DNA of 64,000 nt from Caldicoprobacter guelmensis (GTDB lineage Bacteria > Bacillota > Clostridia > Caldicoprobacterales > Caldicoprobacteraceae), in the NCBI RefSeq assembly GCF_016908415.1, contig NZ_JAFBDW010000002.1:310001-374000 (forward strand), in the 5' to 3' direction. The notes under the pieces were generated by a model. The model was not told where the DNA came from. It did no database searches and saw only the letters and a program-made list of their open reading frames with translations. Of this stretch, positions 16,488 to 25,368 are shown piece after piece (position 1 is the first letter of the stretch; every line of letters begins with the position of its first letter). A program made the position numbers and the translations under genes.

Positions 16488-18226
16488 ATCTTTTCCTCGG
16501 ATGGCGTTATATATAAGGTATTATAGCCTTCATATATTACCATTCCTGGCTTTGCTCCGCTGGGCTTTTTAACGTTTTTGCGCGGACAGTAATCCACCGG
16601 TACATTGCTGGAATTCCTTGCTTTGCTGAAATAGGCTGCCAGCAACGCTGCCTCCACTAATGTATTTTCAGGAACTGGTTGGCCCCCTGTTTTTATGACC
16701 ACATGGGACCCCGGGATGTTTTTAGTATGGAGCCATATATCATTGGCGCTGGCCGTTTTAAGGGTGAGACGGTCGTTCTGGTAGTTGTTTTTCCCGACGA
16801 ATATATCAAAACCGTCAGAGGAAATAAAATGATGGGGTTTTGAAGGGGCAGGGGCTTGCCTTTTCTCCTTTGTCGTCTTTTTGATGTATCCCTGCTCGGC
16901 CAGTTCCTGATATACTTCTTCCACATCGGATTCGTCGGTACACTTTTCCAGGCTTTCAAGCAACGCATCCAAATACTTTATCTCTTCTCTGCTTTCTTCT
17001 ATTTGCTTGGAAACCTTATCTAATGTGTTTTTAGCTTTGGAATATTTTTTAAAGTATTCCTGGGCATTCTGGATGGGCGATTTCTTTTCATCCAGAGGTA
17101 TGGTTATAGTGGAGCCGTTAGGGTCATAGTAGTTGACCAGTGTAACTTCCTTAAGCCCTTTCGGTATGGAATGGACATTTGCTGTCAAAAGTTCACCCCA
17201 TAACCGGAATTTGTCGGCTTCTTTTGCCTGCTCCAAATCTTCCAGCTGTAGAGCCAGCTTTTTCTGGCAGCGCTCCAGGTTGGTTTTGATAAGCTTTGAG
17301 AGATAAGAGATGCGCTGCTGCAAGCGTTCTAGCCTGTCCCGTTCTGAATAAAAAGCTTCCAGCATTTCGGATACCGATGAATATCTCTCCAGCATAGAGA
17401 CGGGGTATTGTTGATAGATAAAAGGGAAGATATCCCGTGGAAGACCCGTTTCATCCTTCAACATGGTTGGGCTAAACTGCTTGTGTTTTACGCCATCAAA
17501 GAAATCCATGAACGACAGGCATAGCGCTTCCAGCTGTTGTTCGGAAAGCTCCAGGATACCCATTGGTTTATCGCCTAAAGCCCTGTATACTATTTCAAAG
17601 GCTGTGGTTGGAGAAATTCCTGTATAGTTGTTCAAGAGGACATTTTCGACTTTCTTGTTTGTTACCATGGATTTTAAAAGGTTCTTAAACGATTCCGGCG
17701 TTTCTGATAAGGGGTCTCTTTTATCCTGTGCTGGAGGAGGACTGTACACAAGGCCGGGAAGTACCTGACGAACCCTGCTCATTGACTCGTTTACATGTTT
17801 TATGCTGTCTATTATCTTGCCATTCTCATTTACCAGTATTATATTGCTGTGCCGGCCCATAATTTCGATGATGAGCTTCTTTATGGTCAGGTCGCCCAGT
17901 TCATTTGTACTTTCGATGTATATTTCGGCTATTCGCTCCAACTGGGGTTGGACTATATCCACAATTCTACCCCCGCTGAGGTGCTTGCGCAGGAGCATGC
18001 AAAACATGGGCGGCGTTAAAGGATTGGGTTTGGTAGACTTTACAAGGTGGATACGGGGATGGTTGGCGCTAGCAGACAGCAGCAGCTTTAGCTCTTCATC
18101 CCGGGAGCGAATATAAAGGTAAATCTCGTCTTTTTCTGGCTGATATACCTTTTCAATGCGCCTATTGAGTATTTTAGTGCGCAGTTCTTCGATAACGCAG
18201 CTCAGTAGAACACCGTCGAAAGCCAT
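16463..18226 (-). CDS. rqcH: NFACT family ribosome quality control protein RqcH
   Basis: A 587-residue full-length NFACT protein (older name: fibronectin-binding protein, YloA). RqcH binds stalled 50S-peptidyl-tRNA complexes and adds C-terminal alanine tails. The NFACT-N domain begins MAFDGVLLSCVIEEL and includes the LLLSASANHPRIHL segment; a coiled coil spans about residues 295-430; the C-terminal NFACT-R domain carries SSDGFDIFVGKNNYQND and the IWLHTKNIPGSHV motif. Ribosome site GAGGGAGGAG precedes the start. Convergent with pyrE. Confidence 0.93.
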   Translation of the reverse strand: MAFDGVLLSCVIEELRTKILNRRIEKVYQPEKDEIYLYIRSRDEELKLLLSASANHPRIHLVKSTKPNPLTPPMFCMLLRKHLSGGRIVDIVQPQLERIAEIYIESTNELGDLTIKKLIIEIMGRHSNIILVNENGKIIDSIKHVNESMSRVRQVLPGLVYSPPPAQDKRDPLSETPESFKNLLKSMVTNKKVENVLLNNYTGISPTTAFEIVYRALGDKPMGILELSEQQLEALCLSFMDFFDGVKHKQFSPTMLKDETGLPRDIFPFIYQQYPVSMLERYSSVSEMLEAFYSERDRLERLQQRISYLSKLIKTNLERCQKKLALQLEDLEQAKEADKFRLWGELLTANVHSIPKGLKEVTLVNYYDPNGSTITIPLDEKKSPIQNAQEYFKKYSKAKNTLDKVSKQIEESREEIKYLDALLESLEKCTDESDVEEVYQELAEQGYIKKTTKEKRQAPAPSKPHHFISSDGFDIFVGKNNYQNDRLTLKTASANDIWLHTKNIPGSHVVIKTGGQPVPENTLVEAALLAAYFSKARNSSNVPVDYCPRKNVKKPSGAKPGMVIYEGYNTLYITPSEEKIKNIRKVD

Positions 18227-18468
18227 CTGGCTCCTCCCTCTTGCAACAATTTTGAATTTTTACTTTTTTCATTATACTACATATCCGCTTGTGGTTTCAA
18301 AAATATTTGGTCGAGGTCCAGCTGTCAAAGGAAAAAAGATTTTGGACAAAACCCCATAAAAAAATACAAAACCTGAGAAATATGTGGTAAAATATTTGGC
18401 GATGGAGACATACTCAAAAATCCCCCCTAATATAATTAATATCAAGAGATTGGTTGGGGGGGGAGAGC

Positions 18469-19458
18469 ATGTTGAAAGGGAAAAGCGTTGCTTTAATAGC
18501 AATTGTTGTTATGATGCTTTTGTTTATAGTGAGCTGCAACTCAATAAAGACTAAAGAAGAGTTTGAGGAGGAATTGCCGCAGGATGTGGTGTCAGAGGGA
18601 GAAGCCGAGGATGTTGAAGATAAGAACGTGCGTGAGACTGTGGTGTATTATCAGAACGATGCAGGATATCTGGTGCCGGTGATGCGCAGAATACCCTGGG
18701 AGGAAGGCATAGCTAAAGCCACGTTGAGGATGACAATAGATAGCCCTGAAATACAGCAGGACCTCATGGCCATGGGACTTAAGGCGTTGCTCCCCGCGGG
18801 TACTCAAATAAGAGGCATGTCCATAAAGGATGGTTTAGCAAAGCTTGATTTGAGCAAAGAGGCCATGGAATGCGAAAACGCTGTGGCCGAGCATAACATG
18901 GTTCAGGGGGTGGCGCTTACGCTGGCAGAGTTTGATTCCATTGACAGGGTTCAATTCATGTTTGAAGGAAAGATTGTCGATAAATTGAAATACGGGACCG
19001 ATGTGAGTAAACCCATTGAGCCTCAGGACGTAAACCTTGAGATTGGTTCTAATGCTAGCAGCAAGGGTGCAAAGGTTACTGTATTTTTCCATTCCAAGCC
19101 GGACGCCGTTTATGATTACATAGTTCCGGTTACTAGAATAATTTCGGCTGACAGTGCATCCATTGAGACGGCTATTCAGGAGGTTTTAAATGGGCCTAGC
19201 GATGACAGCTTGAGCATGGATATACCTGCTGGTACGCGATTGTTGGGCGTAAAAACGGATAACGGCGTGGTTTCTATAAACTTCAGCAAGGAATTTGGGA
19301 ATTTGGCGCAGCTGCCGCAGAGTGAACCCTTGGTGCTCAAGTCGATAATAATGACAGCAAAGCAATTCCCAGGTGTGGAAAAAGTTAAAATACTGGTTGA
19401 GGGTAAGGAATATGATGGAGGAGAAGTAAGCGTCTCCGCCTTTGCTAATGAGTATTGA
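18469..19458 (+). CDS. GerMN-domain lipoprotein
   Basis: A 329-residue lipoprotein. A hydrophobic signal peptide ends in the lipobox FIVSC (cysteine near residue 24). An acidic linker follows and then two GerMN repeats (about residues 60-165 and 195-310), each with the L-P-G-T-x-L-x-G/R pattern (LLPAGTQIRGMSI, IPAGTRLLGVKT) and an LDLSKE/INFSKEF strand. In Bacillus GerM takes part in sporulation and germination. GTG/ATG candidates upstream are rejected because GGGGGGAGAG precedes the ATG at 18469. Confidence 0.85.
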   Translation: MLKGKSVALIAIVVMMLLFIVSCNSIKTKEEFEEELPQDVVSEGEAEDVEDKNVRETVVYYQNDAGYLVPVMRRIPWEEGIAKATLRMTIDSPEIQQDLMAMGLKALLPAGTQIRGMSIKDGLAKLDLSKEAMECENAVAEHNMVQGVALTLAEFDSIDRVQFMFEGKIVDKLKYGTDVSKPIEPQDVNLEIGSNASSKGAKVTVFFHSKPDAVYDYIVPVTRIISADSASIETAIQEVLNGPSDDSLSMDIPAGTRLLGVKTDNGVVSINFSKEFGNLAQLPQSEPLVLKSIIMTAKQFPGVEKVKILVEGKEYDGGEVSVSAFANEY

Positions 19459-19533
19459 TAAAACACTGCTTTGTAAAAAGGATTGTATTGCACTTTCAGA
19501 TAAATCATATAGCTAACATAGGAGGAGTAATGA

Positions 19534-20280
19534 ATGGTTAGGATAGACGGAAGAAAAAATGATGAGTTAAGGCCTGTTAGAATGACTGCCAATTACATAA
19601 AAAATGCCAGTGGTTCTGTACTCATCGAGGTAGGCAATACCCGGGTGATATGTACCGCTACCATTGAAGATAAGGTACCGCCATTTTTGAAGGGTACAGG
19701 CAAAGGGTGGTTGACAGCGGAGTATGGTATGATACCGGCTGCTACCCAAGTCAGAAAAGCACGAGAGGTTACCAGAGGAAGACCTGAAGGTCGCACACAG
19801 GAGATTCAAAGGCTGATAGGTCGCTCGTTGCGTTCGGTTATTAATACCGAATTACTAGGGGAAAGGACCATCTGGATAGATTGCGACGTCATTCAGGCCG
19901 ATGGTGGAACCCGGACCGCTTCTATAACTGGCGGGTTTGTTGCTCTGGCACACTGTATAAAGGCTTTGTTGGATCAGGGACTTATTGAGAAAAGCCCTCT
20001 CACCAGCTATGCTGCTGCTGTGAGCATAGGCAAGGTAAACGATGAAATATTGCTTGACTTGTGTTATGAGGAAGATGTGGTGGCAACAGTTGATATGAAC
20101 CTTGTGATGACTGAAAAAAGCGAGCTTATAGAGATACAGGGTACGGGCGAGGGTTCACCTTTCGCTCTGCAGGATTTGAGCCTTTTTCTCGAGCTGGGAC
20201 AAAAAGGGATTAACCAGCTCATTCAATGCCAGATGGAAGTTTTAGGCGAACTAAATAGCTTGGTGGGGCAGGGAAAATGA
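19534..20280 (+). CDS. rph: Ribonuclease PH
   Basis: RNase PH, 248 residues, is a phosphorolytic 3'-5' exoribonuclease trimming tRNA 3' ends. The RNase PH fold motifs are present: RxDGR at the start, GNTRVICTATIEDKVPPF, TAEYGMIPAAT and IDCDVIQADGGTRTASITG. Full length. AGGAGG precedes the ATG. The stop overlaps the rdgB start (ATGA), a frequent Firmicute pair. Confidence 0.95.
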   Translation: MVRIDGRKNDELRPVRMTANYIKNASGSVLIEVGNTRVICTATIEDKVPPFLKGTGKGWLTAEYGMIPAATQVRKAREVTRGRPEGRTQEIQRLIGRSLRSVINTELLGERTIWIDCDVIQADGGTRTASITGGFVALAHCIKALLDQGLIEKSPLTSYAAAVSIGKVNDEILLDLCYEEDVVATVDMNLVMTEKSELIEIQGTGEGSPFALQDLSLFLELGQKGINQLIQCQMEVLGELNSLVGQGK

Positions 20281-20897
20281 GACAGATAGTGATTGCAACC
20301 AATAATCTCGGTAAAATACAGGAAATTCGCCAAATTCTGGGCGACCTGCCCTTTGAATTATTATCTTTACGGGATGCTGGCATCACCATAAAGGTAGAAG
20401 AGGACCAGGATTCATTTGAAGGAAATGCGAGGAAAAAAGCGCTGGAAGTTGCCAAATATACGGGATATCCTGCTCTAGCGGATGATTCAGGTTTAGAAGT
20501 TGTAGCGCTTGGAGGCCAGCCAGGAGTGTATTCGGCCCGTTTTGCAGGAGAAGATGCTACCGACGAACAAAACAACGCTAAGCTGCTCAAGATGATGGAA
20601 GGCATACCCTATGAGAAGAGGCAAGCCGTATTTCGATGTGTGGTGGTTTTGGCTTATCCAGACGGAAGGATGCTTGAGGCAAAAGGAGAGTGCTATGGCA
20701 GGATAGGTTTTAAACCTTCGGGCAGTGGGGGATTTGGCTATGACCCGCTTTTCATTGTGGACGGTTTGGGGAAGACATTTGCGGAGCTTACTCCAGAAGA
20801 GAAAAACAGGGTCAGCCACCGCGGGATAGCTTTAAGAAGGCTTAAGGAGTTGATTAAACAGCAATGTTGTAATCTCGATGCCGGCAAAGGTGAGTAA
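20277..20897 (+). CDS. rdgB: XTP/dITP diphosphatase (RdgB/HAM1)
   Basis: A 206-residue non-canonical purine NTP pyrophosphatase that clears dITP, XTP and ITP. Motifs: ATNNLGKIQEI at the start, LADDSGLEV, and GSGGFGYDPLFI with a later SHRGIALRRL. It overlaps rph by four bases, so the two are translationally coupled. Confidence 0.94.
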   Translation: MRQIVIATNNLGKIQEIRQILGDLPFELLSLRDAGITIKVEEDQDSFEGNARKKALEVAKYTGYPALADDSGLEVVALGGQPGVYSARFAGEDATDEQNNAKLLKMMEGIPYEKRQAVFRCVVVLAYPDGRMLEAKGECYGRIGFKPSGSGGFGYDPLFIVDGLGKTFAELTPEEKNRVSHRGIALRRLKELIKQQCCNLDAGKGE

Positions 20898-21076
20898 CTG
20901 TATGCCTTATTCAATATACCTTTATGCCTTGATGGCGTATTTCTAGCGATTAGTTTGCAGAGGTGAAATTTATAAGCAAGGGAAAGAAGTTGCATCATTT
21001 TTGTTACAAGGATTGTGGTCAGCAGCCAATCTCACTTCATCAATTGTGGATATGGTTAAAGGGACGGGAATGAACT

Positions 21077-21550
21077 ATGAGAATTGGAGTAATCAGTGAC
21101 AGCCATGGGAAAAGGTTTGCCATTGACAGGGCTTTGAAGAGCATAGGAGAAGTGGACATGCTTATCCACCTTGGAGATCTGTGTTCCGATGCCCTGTATA
21201 TGGAAAAGTCATTAGAAGTGCCGGTGGTATATGTCAGGGGCAATTGTGATTTTTCTGGGCAAGCTCCTTATTCAAGGGAGATTGAAGTGAAGGGTAAACT
21301 AATATTTTTAACCCATGGACATCTTTACCGGGTAAAATGGGGGACAAGCTACATTGTGGACTTCGCAAGCAAGAATGGCTTTGATGTGGTGCTTTTCGGC
21401 CATACCCACGTGCCTGAAGTTTTTTGGGAGGATAACATCGTATTTATGAACCCAGGAAGCGTTTCTCTGCCCAGAGGTGGTGCAAGTCCATCAGCTGGAG
21501 TTATTGAGGTGGCAGACGATAAGATTTTGCCGTATATTGTAAAAATCTAA
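21077..21550 (+). CDS. YfcE/MJ0936-type metallophosphoesterase
   Basis: A 157-residue calcineurin-like phosphodiesterase. All metal-site motifs are visible: ISDSHG, HLGDL, RGNCD, THGHLYRV and FGHTHVPEV. The family cleaves phosphodiesters in vitro; the natural substrate is unknown. It usually follows rph-rdgB in Firmicutes, as here, after a 179-base gap without a recognisable gene. Confidence 0.9.
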   Translation: MRIGVISDSHGKRFAIDRALKSIGEVDMLIHLGDLCSDALYMEKSLEVPVVYVRGNCDFSGQAPYSREIEVKGKLIFLTHGHLYRVKWGTSYIVDFASKNGFDVVLFGHTHVPEVFWEDNIVFMNPGSVSLPRGGASPSAGVIEVADDKILPYIVKI

Positions 21551-21595
21551 ATTGCAGTATTAAATGCAACACCTTTCAAGAAAAAAGCGAGGTAC

Positions 21596-21806
21596 AGATA
21601 TCCAAATTTTTCTTTAGATTCTCTCAGTACTTGGAGCTCTACCTAGCTGTTTTGCGATGTAGCATATGCTTTTGTCTTCTTTGTGCAGGGCAGCAGTTTG
21701 ACCTCTCTCGTAGGCATTTAGGTGTGTAAGAGAACGATATTTCGTAGTACAATTATGTTGGGCCATAGTGAGACCTCCATGTATGTTTAGTGGTTTTTGG
21801 ATATCT
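21596..21806 (-). mobile_element. Internally deleted IS30-family element
   Basis: An 11-bp terminal-like inverted repeat (21596-21606 with 21796-21806) bounds about 211 bases containing only the start of an IS30-type transposase on the minus strand. A second inverted repeat (21763-21773 with 21822-21832) overlaps the transposase start codon. No functional transposase remains. Confidence 0.7.
21614..21766 (-). pseudogene. N-terminal fragment of IS30-family transposase
   Basis: Fifty codons beginning with a GGAGG ribosome site and an ATG at 21766 encode the helix-turn-helix start of an IS30 transposase: TKYRSLTHLNAYERGQ, ALHKEDKSICYIAKQLGRAPST, quoted in parts. The frame then stops where the family would continue ISREIKRG. 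The catalytic DDE domain is gone. Confidence 0.8.
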
Positions 21807-21874
21807 ATATCATACAGGATTTCTCACTATGGTTCTATAATTTTTGGTGTTTCATTTAATTTTACAACGAACCG

Positions 21875-21903
21875 TTGACAATAGTAGTAACAAATAGTAT
21901 ATT
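21875..21903 (+). promoter_or_regulatory. Promoter of the GntR/LacI-type regulator gene
   Basis: TTGACA (21875-21880), exactly 17 bases, TATATT (21898-21903). Near-consensus housekeeping promoter. Confidence 0.75.
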
Positions 21904-21934
21904 TTTAATGTATTCTGGATGCAGAGTGAAGACA

Positions 21935-21950
21935 ATATGATATATCAAAT
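21935..21950 (+). promoter_or_regulatory. Putative operator, copy 1
   Basis: ATATGATATATCAA lies about 30 bases after the -10 of the regulator gene, placed to act as a roadblock for autoregulation. It matches three other copies in the island. Confidence 0.5.
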
Positions 21951-21993
21951 TTATATTCATAAGCTTTACACATTAGAGAAGGGGGATTAGCCA

Positions 21994-23121
21994 TTGTTTA
22001 AGGATGAGAAAAAGCCTTTGTACATGAAAATATTTGAATATTATGAGCAAAAGATTAAGAATAAAGAGTTATTACCTAATGATCAGCTCCCTACCGAGAT
22101 GGAAATGGCAAAGATGTTTGGCGTGAGCAGAATTACGACAAAAAGGGCATTGGAGGAACTTGAAAGAGAGGGGCTCATATACAGAAAAAGGGGCAGGGGA
22201 AGTTTTGTTCTGGAATATCAGCAAAAAAAGACTAATGAGCCTGGCAGAAAAAATGTGATATCTATGATTGTCCCTGTGTCAAGCATGTGGGGGAGAAATA
22301 TAGATTATGTCAGAGGAGCTACTAGTGTGATTGAGCAAAGAGGTTATTACCTTACTCTCCATATTACTGAAGATGAAAAACACGAGAGGGAGTTGTTAAT
22401 GAGTATTCCGAAGGAGGGGATAAGCGGTATTATTTATTATCCTATATCTCGATCGCACTTTGATCTTTTATATGCTATGCATCTTACTGGGTATCCTTTG
22501 GTGATCATTGATAAGCATTTTGAATCTCTTCCTATAAGCTATGTTATATGTGACAATTTTGGAGGGGGATATCAATCTGTTACACATCTGGTGGATCTGG
22601 GGCATAAAAATATTGCTTATGTGGCATGTTCTACTATTGAATCTGTTAGTACAGTGAGGGAGCGTTTCTTCGGTTACTGTTCGGCTTTGGTGGAGCATGG
22701 GCTTCAGATCGATCTCAATCTTGCTGTTTTTGGCTTGGCAGACCAGAAAAAATATATTGCTCAAAGTTGTACATGTAAAACAGATTTTTTAAATCCTGTG
22801 TTGGAAGAGCTATTAAAGAAGGGAGTAACAGGTATTGTTGCAGAAAATGATTATATAGCTGTATGGATACAAAACGCTTTATTGGATATGGGAATTAAGA
22901 TTCCTAAAGAGGTATCTCTAGTCGGTTTTGATAATCTGGATGTATTAGAAGAGGTAGGCGTTTTGCTAACGACTGTGGAGCAGAATTTCTACGAGATTGG
23001 TAAAACGGCCGCCGAGATTATCATTGAAATGCTTGAGGGTGGACAGAAACAACAGGTCAAAAAGATTATACCAGTTAAGTTGATTGTTAAGGAGTCTACA
23101 GGGCCATGCAAGGTTGTGTAG
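21994..23121 (+). CDS. GntR-family regulator with LacI-type sensor domain
   Basis: A 375-residue transcription factor. The GntR winged helix is at residues 1-72 (LPTEMEMAKMFGVSRITTKRAL, then GLIYRKRGRGSFV), and a periplasmic-binding-protein-like sugar sensor follows (about 85-370; LVDLGHKNIAYV, VSLVGFDNLDV). This AraR-like architecture normally senses a sugar or sugar phosphate. The start is a TTG preceded by GAAGGGGG. It heads the accessory island and most likely controls the adjacent ABC transporter and glycyl radical genes through the repeated ATATGATATAT sites. The ligand is unknown. Confidence 0.85.
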   Translation: MFKDEKKPLYMKIFEYYEQKIKNKELLPNDQLPTEMEMAKMFGVSRITTKRALEELEREGLIYRKRGRGSFVLEYQQKKTNEPGRKNVISMIVPVSSMWGRNIDYVRGATSVIEQRGYYLTLHITEDEKHERELLMSIPKEGISGIIYYPISRSHFDLLYAMHLTGYPLVIIDKHFESLPISYVICDNFGGGYQSVTHLVDLGHKNIAYVACSTIESVSTVRERFFGYCSALVEHGLQIDLNLAVFGLADQKKYIAQSCTCKTDFLNPVLEELLKKGVTGIVAENDYIAVWIQNALLDMGIKIPKEVSLVGFDNLDVLEEVGVLLTTVEQNFYEIGKTAAEIIIEMLEGGQKQQVKKIIPVKLIVKESTGPCKVV

Positions 23122-23163
23122 TATAAATTAAACTGTGGTGAATTTTCAGTATTGTGCAACATT

Positions 23164-23268
23164 CTATATGTTGTTAGGGAAAGGGCGAAGATTTCCCAGT
23201 GTATGCAGTATGTAAGAAAATGTTTCCCAATCTTGATAACGCATATTAGTTTTTACGGTATTTTTCAT
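23164..23268 (-). other. Unrecognised small ORF in the 800-base intergenic region
   Basis: On the minus strand a 34-codon frame starts with ATG at 23268 behind GAGAGGAC and ends at TAG. I do not recognise the product (it begins MKNTVKTNMRYQDWETF). It may be a remnant of a mobile gene. The rest of 23122-23400 shows no gene or clear structure. Confidence 0.25.
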
Positions 23269-23418
23269 GTCCTCTCTGAACTACTTTAGAAGGGTACGCT
23301 TCGTAAGTAATAAATCACAATTGAGTTGAGTAACGATACCATGCTGGATCTCCCTTTGTATCATACTAAACCATAATAAGCTTTCCTAGAACTAATTTTT
23401 GATAGCTCAAAAATATTA

Positions 23419-23448
23419 TTGACATAATATGAGGATATATGATATATT
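23419..23448 (+). promoter_or_regulatory. Promoter of the ABC transporter operon
   Basis: TTGACA (23419-23424), 18-base spacer, TATATT (23443-23448). The putative operator overlaps the -10, consistent with repression. It implies an untranslated leader of more than 450 bases before the solute-binding protein gene. Confidence 0.65.
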
Positions 23449-23492
23449 AAAAGCAGACAGCAAGAAGTATGATATATAAATGATATATTAAA
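23435..23492 (+). promoter_or_regulatory. Putative operators, copies 2 and 3
   Basis: ATATATGATATATTAAA (23435-23451) overlaps the -10, and a second cluster at 23469-23492 holds ATGATATATA and ATGATATATTAAA side by side. Both share the core of the copies near the regulator and the glycyl radical enzyme. Confidence 0.55.
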
Positions 23493-23845
23493 CCGTGGTG
23501 TAGTTTGTTTTATCAAAAGGGTTGTAATATCAAATGGCGAGGTAAGTTGAATGAAAGTCTAGTCGTTTTGTTGAGAGAGCGAGTAATTTCCTGGCAAATA
23601 GGCTCAGTGATATTGACTATACTAATATAATCTTGTTTAAACCTTGAGTAAAAAGATGGGACAGGTTTAAGGCCTCAGGAATCACGAAGTTTTTCGGAAT
23701 GAATGGAAATCAACGGTGCAATCGAATAAATTGAGTTGTTTAGGTTTCATGCAGGATTCCTTTCCTTTTATGGTTTAGGTACATATGTTTAAATAAAAAT
23801 ATAATTTTCAACAGAAGGGGAGTGGATCCTGCTTGAAATAAGAGA

Positions 23846-23880
23846 GTAAAACCCTAAAAAATAAAGATTTAGGGTTTTAC
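23846..23880 (+). promoter_or_regulatory. Perfect 13-bp hairpin in the transporter leader
   Basis: Arms 23846-23858 and 23868-23880 are exact reverse complements with a 9-base loop. It ends about 25 bases before the ribosome site of the solute-binding protein gene and has no T-run after it on the plus strand, so mRNA protection or translational control is more likely than termination. Between 23493 and 23845 I see no gene. Confidence 0.55.
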
Positions 23881-23920
23881 AAAAGCCCCAAGAATGACAA
23901 AATGAAGGAGGAGAGGGAAG

Positions 23921-25282
23921 ATGAAAAAAAGATTGTTTTGCTTAAGTATGGTGTTGGTGTTATTTCTTTCATTGGTAGCATGTAGTGCTGATTCTGGTGA
24001 GAAGAAAGACACTACAACTAGCGAGAAGGGCACTACAACTACTGAAAGCAGCACAGAAACGGCAAATGATAAAGGCAGTGAAAAGATAAAACTTTCTGGA
24101 ACGCAGCTCGGTTATAATGACGATCAAATTGCAGCGGCTGAAGCCAAAGGATTGACACCTTTTGATGAATACTATATAGCTGTGCGCAGAACCATTGAAA
24201 AAGAATATCCCAATTATGAAGTAGAGTATTTAGACTGGGGTTGGGCTGAAACTTTGGACCAAAAGCAACGTGCTGCTATAACAGCTGGAGATCCTCCAAG
24301 TGTGGTAGCAGGGGAAACGTTTATGCCTACTTATGCCAACAGCGGTATACTTGAACCATTGCCTCAGGATATAGTCGATATGGTTAATCCCTCGTTCCTG
24401 ATAAAGGACAAGAATGGGGTTCCTATGGCGGTGGCTCACAAGGCTTCTATATTCATGCTTTTTTACAATAAGAAGCTATTGGCTGAGGCTGGGTTAGATC
24501 CTAATGCAGAAATTAAGACATGGGAAGATTGGCGTAATGCTGCAAAAATTGTTACTGAAAAAGGTAATGGAAAAGTATGGGGCGGCGGTATTCCGACATT
24601 CCCTCATTTCGGAGGAGCATTGCGTGTTACCCCATTTTTGCGCCAGAAAGGCACAGATTTTGGTGGGGGTACAAAAATAAATCTGACAGATCCCCGTGTG
24701 ATAGAGACTTTACAGTTTATTCGTGAAATGAATGCTTATTTCCCACCAGGACTGGGTAACAGTGCAGATGAGGGGCCGTTGTGGGAGGCATTTGAAAAAA
24801 CACAGAATATAGCTTTCGCAGTCAACGGCTCTTGGCAAGCTGCAGGCTGTAAGCGTAATAACATGGACTGGGGTGTGGCTCCATTACCATTACCTGAAGG
24901 TGGACAGATTGGAAACTGCATGGTGGGAGCTGTTTATGTAGGAGTGCCAAAGAATGCCAAGAATAAAGAACATGCATTTAATCTTATCCGAGCTCAACTC
25001 AAAAAAGAAAATCTACTAATTTGGTTGAAGGAATCTGTATGTGTACCATTAAAATCAATTATCGAAGATGAGAGCCTTTATGCCGATGATCCTGTTCTTT
25101 TAGTGGCGATGAGGGCTTTGCGAGAGGGAACATATTCGGGGTTAACCACCTTTGACAAAAATGATGCTCAGATATGGGAAATCATTAATACGAAGGTATT
25201 GGCCCGTGTGACGATGACAAATGATCCGATAGAACAAATTTGTGCTGAGGCTCAGAAAGAAATTGAAAATCTCCTCAAATGA
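23921..25282 (+). CDS. Extracellular solute-binding lipoprotein (ABC importer)
   Basis: A 453-residue family 1 solute-binding protein. Signal peptide with lipobox SLVAC (cysteine near residue 21), a Thr/Ser-rich linker (about 30-50), and a bilobal domain with the family-typical AAITAGDPPSVVAGE and GSWQAAG segments. It would capture the substrate outside the membrane for the two permeases downstream. Sugar oligomers are typical ligands of the family, but the ligand here is not known. The ribosome site GGAGGAGAGGG is very strong. No ATPase gene is in the operon; a shared MsmK-type ATPase elsewhere is likely. Confidence 0.88.
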   Translation: MKKRLFCLSMVLVLFLSLVACSADSGEKKDTTTSEKGTTTTESSTETANDKGSEKIKLSGTQLGYNDDQIAAAEAKGLTPFDEYYIAVRRTIEKEYPNYEVEYLDWGWAETLDQKQRAAITAGDPPSVVAGETFMPTYANSGILEPLPQDIVDMVNPSFLIKDKNGVPMAVAHKASIFMLFYNKKLLAEAGLDPNAEIKTWEDWRNAAKIVTEKGNGKVWGGGIPTFPHFGGALRVTPFLRQKGTDFGGGTKINLTDPRVIETLQFIREMNAYFPPGLGNSADEGPLWEAFEKTQNIAFAVNGSWQAAGCKRNNMDWGVAPLPLPEGGQIGNCMVGAVYVGVPKNAKNKEHAFNLIRAQLKKENLLIWLKESVCVPLKSIIEDESLYADDPVLLVAMRALREGTYSGLTTFDKNDAQIWEIINTKVLARVTMTNDPIEQICAEAQKEIENLLK

Positions 25283-25291
25283 GTGTGAGGG

Positions 25292-25318
25292 GTGTGGCAA
25301 GATAAATTCTTGCCACAC
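25292..25318 (+). terminator. Hairpin between solute-binding protein and permease genes
   Basis: An 11-bp perfect stem (25292-25302 with 25308-25318) followed by TTCCTTTCC. Such hairpins often protect the 3' end of the abundant binding-protein mRNA and reduce read-through into permeases. Confidence 0.6.
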
Positions 25319-25368
25319 TTCCTTTCCATAAAATTTGTTAAAGGATGTTGGAAAGGAAGGAAATTTAA

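Noticed and set aside
23612..23640. Promoter at TTGACT...TATAAT
   Set aside because: Only about seven bases separate the two boxes.
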